Positions 6,497 to 6,593 of a stretch of 6,593 nucleotides of DNA are shown here, in pieces. A program made the translations under genes and the position numbers. Every line of letters starts with the position of its first letter. The first letter of the stretch is position 1. The notes under the pieces are model-generated. The model was not told where the DNA came from. It worked only from the letters and a program-made list of their open reading frames with translations, and made no database searches. Origin of the DNA: Saprospiraceae bacterium. GTDB lineage: Bacteria > Bacteroidota > Bacteroidia > Chitinophagales > Saprospiraceae. Location: contig JAHDII010000189.1 of assembly GCA_020630895.1 (NCBI GenBank), positions 1 to 6,593 on the forward strand. The letters run 5' to 3'.

Positions 6497-6593
6497 ATTG
6501 TAAGGAAGTTTTCAAATTGCACCGTCGCATGAAGAAAATTCTTATATTAAATAGAAAATGAATAATAAGTTTAAGTGTTTTCATATTTCTTTC
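6495..6593 (-). CDS. Possible 3' end of a convergent gene, or spurious short frame
   Basis: On the minus strand one frame is open from the window edge to a TAA at 6497-6495. That is 32 sense codons, with an internal ATG at 6584-6582 giving 29 residues that begin MKTLKLIIHFLFNIRIFF. The stop sits at the base of the 6473-6496 hairpin, as expected for a gene entering from the right. I do not recognise the sequence. The codons CGA CGG TGC near its end are unlike the usage in rpoC and the ccm genes, where CGT and AGA serve for arginine. A chance open frame of this length in intergenic DNA is quite possible, so this is only a candidate. Confidence 0.2.
   Translation of the reverse strand, partial: ERNMKTLKLIIHFLFNIRIFFMRRCNLKTSLQ

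Noticed and set aside
1..6593. CRISPR array, insertion sequence, tRNA/rRNA or prophage content
   Set aside because: No regularly spaced repeats, terminal inverted repeats with transposase, tRNA cloverleaf or phage genes were seen. About 96% of the window is occupied by the three genes.

Overview
The window is an AT-rich chromosomal segment with three complete, tightly packed plus-strand genes: rpoC (RNA polymerase beta-prime), ccmB and a ccmC/ccsA-type gene (both cytochrome c maturation, System I). The phylum is almost certainly Bacteroidota. The RpoC N-terminus has the form typical of that phylum (ITIGLASPDQILERS...), CcmB and the CcmC core read like Bacteroidota homologues, and none of the three starts has a properly spaced Shine-Dalgarno sequence. 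The low GC and the style of the Ccm proteins suggest a Cytophagales-like marine or freshwater lineage. That last assignment is inference; I cannot name a genus.

Layout. Positions 1-42 are a nearly pure A/T leader before rpoC, presumably the end of an rpoB-rpoC spacer, with rpoB outside the window. rpoC fills 43-4404 and is intact, with both zinc sites, the catalytic NADFDGD loop, the bridge helix and the trigger loop with its SI3-type insertion. A strong hairpin terminator candidate (4424-4461) sits just after rpoC. Only 24 nt later ccmB begins (4486-5145), followed after 12 nt by ccmC (5158-6414), so the two form a transcription unit. The last 179 nt (6415-6593) hold two hairpins, an A/T-only one with a T10 tract and a second one facing the minus strand. 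They also hold short open frames at the window edge that cannot be assigned. No ccmD or ccmE follows ccmC within the window.

How the genes work together. RpoC is core transcription machinery and has no known functional tie to the Ccm genes. CcmB is the membrane subunit of the CcmAB ABC complex. CcmC carries the WWD heme-handling motif and two periplasmic-side histidines used to pass heme to CcmE; together they supply heme for attachment to c-type cytochromes outside the inner membrane.

Most interesting point. The CcmC protein is 418 residues, well above the roughly 220-250 I would expect for the family. It appears to contain two separate additions: a periplasmic beta-rich, possibly IPT/TIG-like domain of about 130 residues between TM1 and the first heme histidine, and an extra pair of transmembrane helices before the helix leading to the WWD motif. 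Both additions preserve the expected topology. The rest of the window looks conventional.
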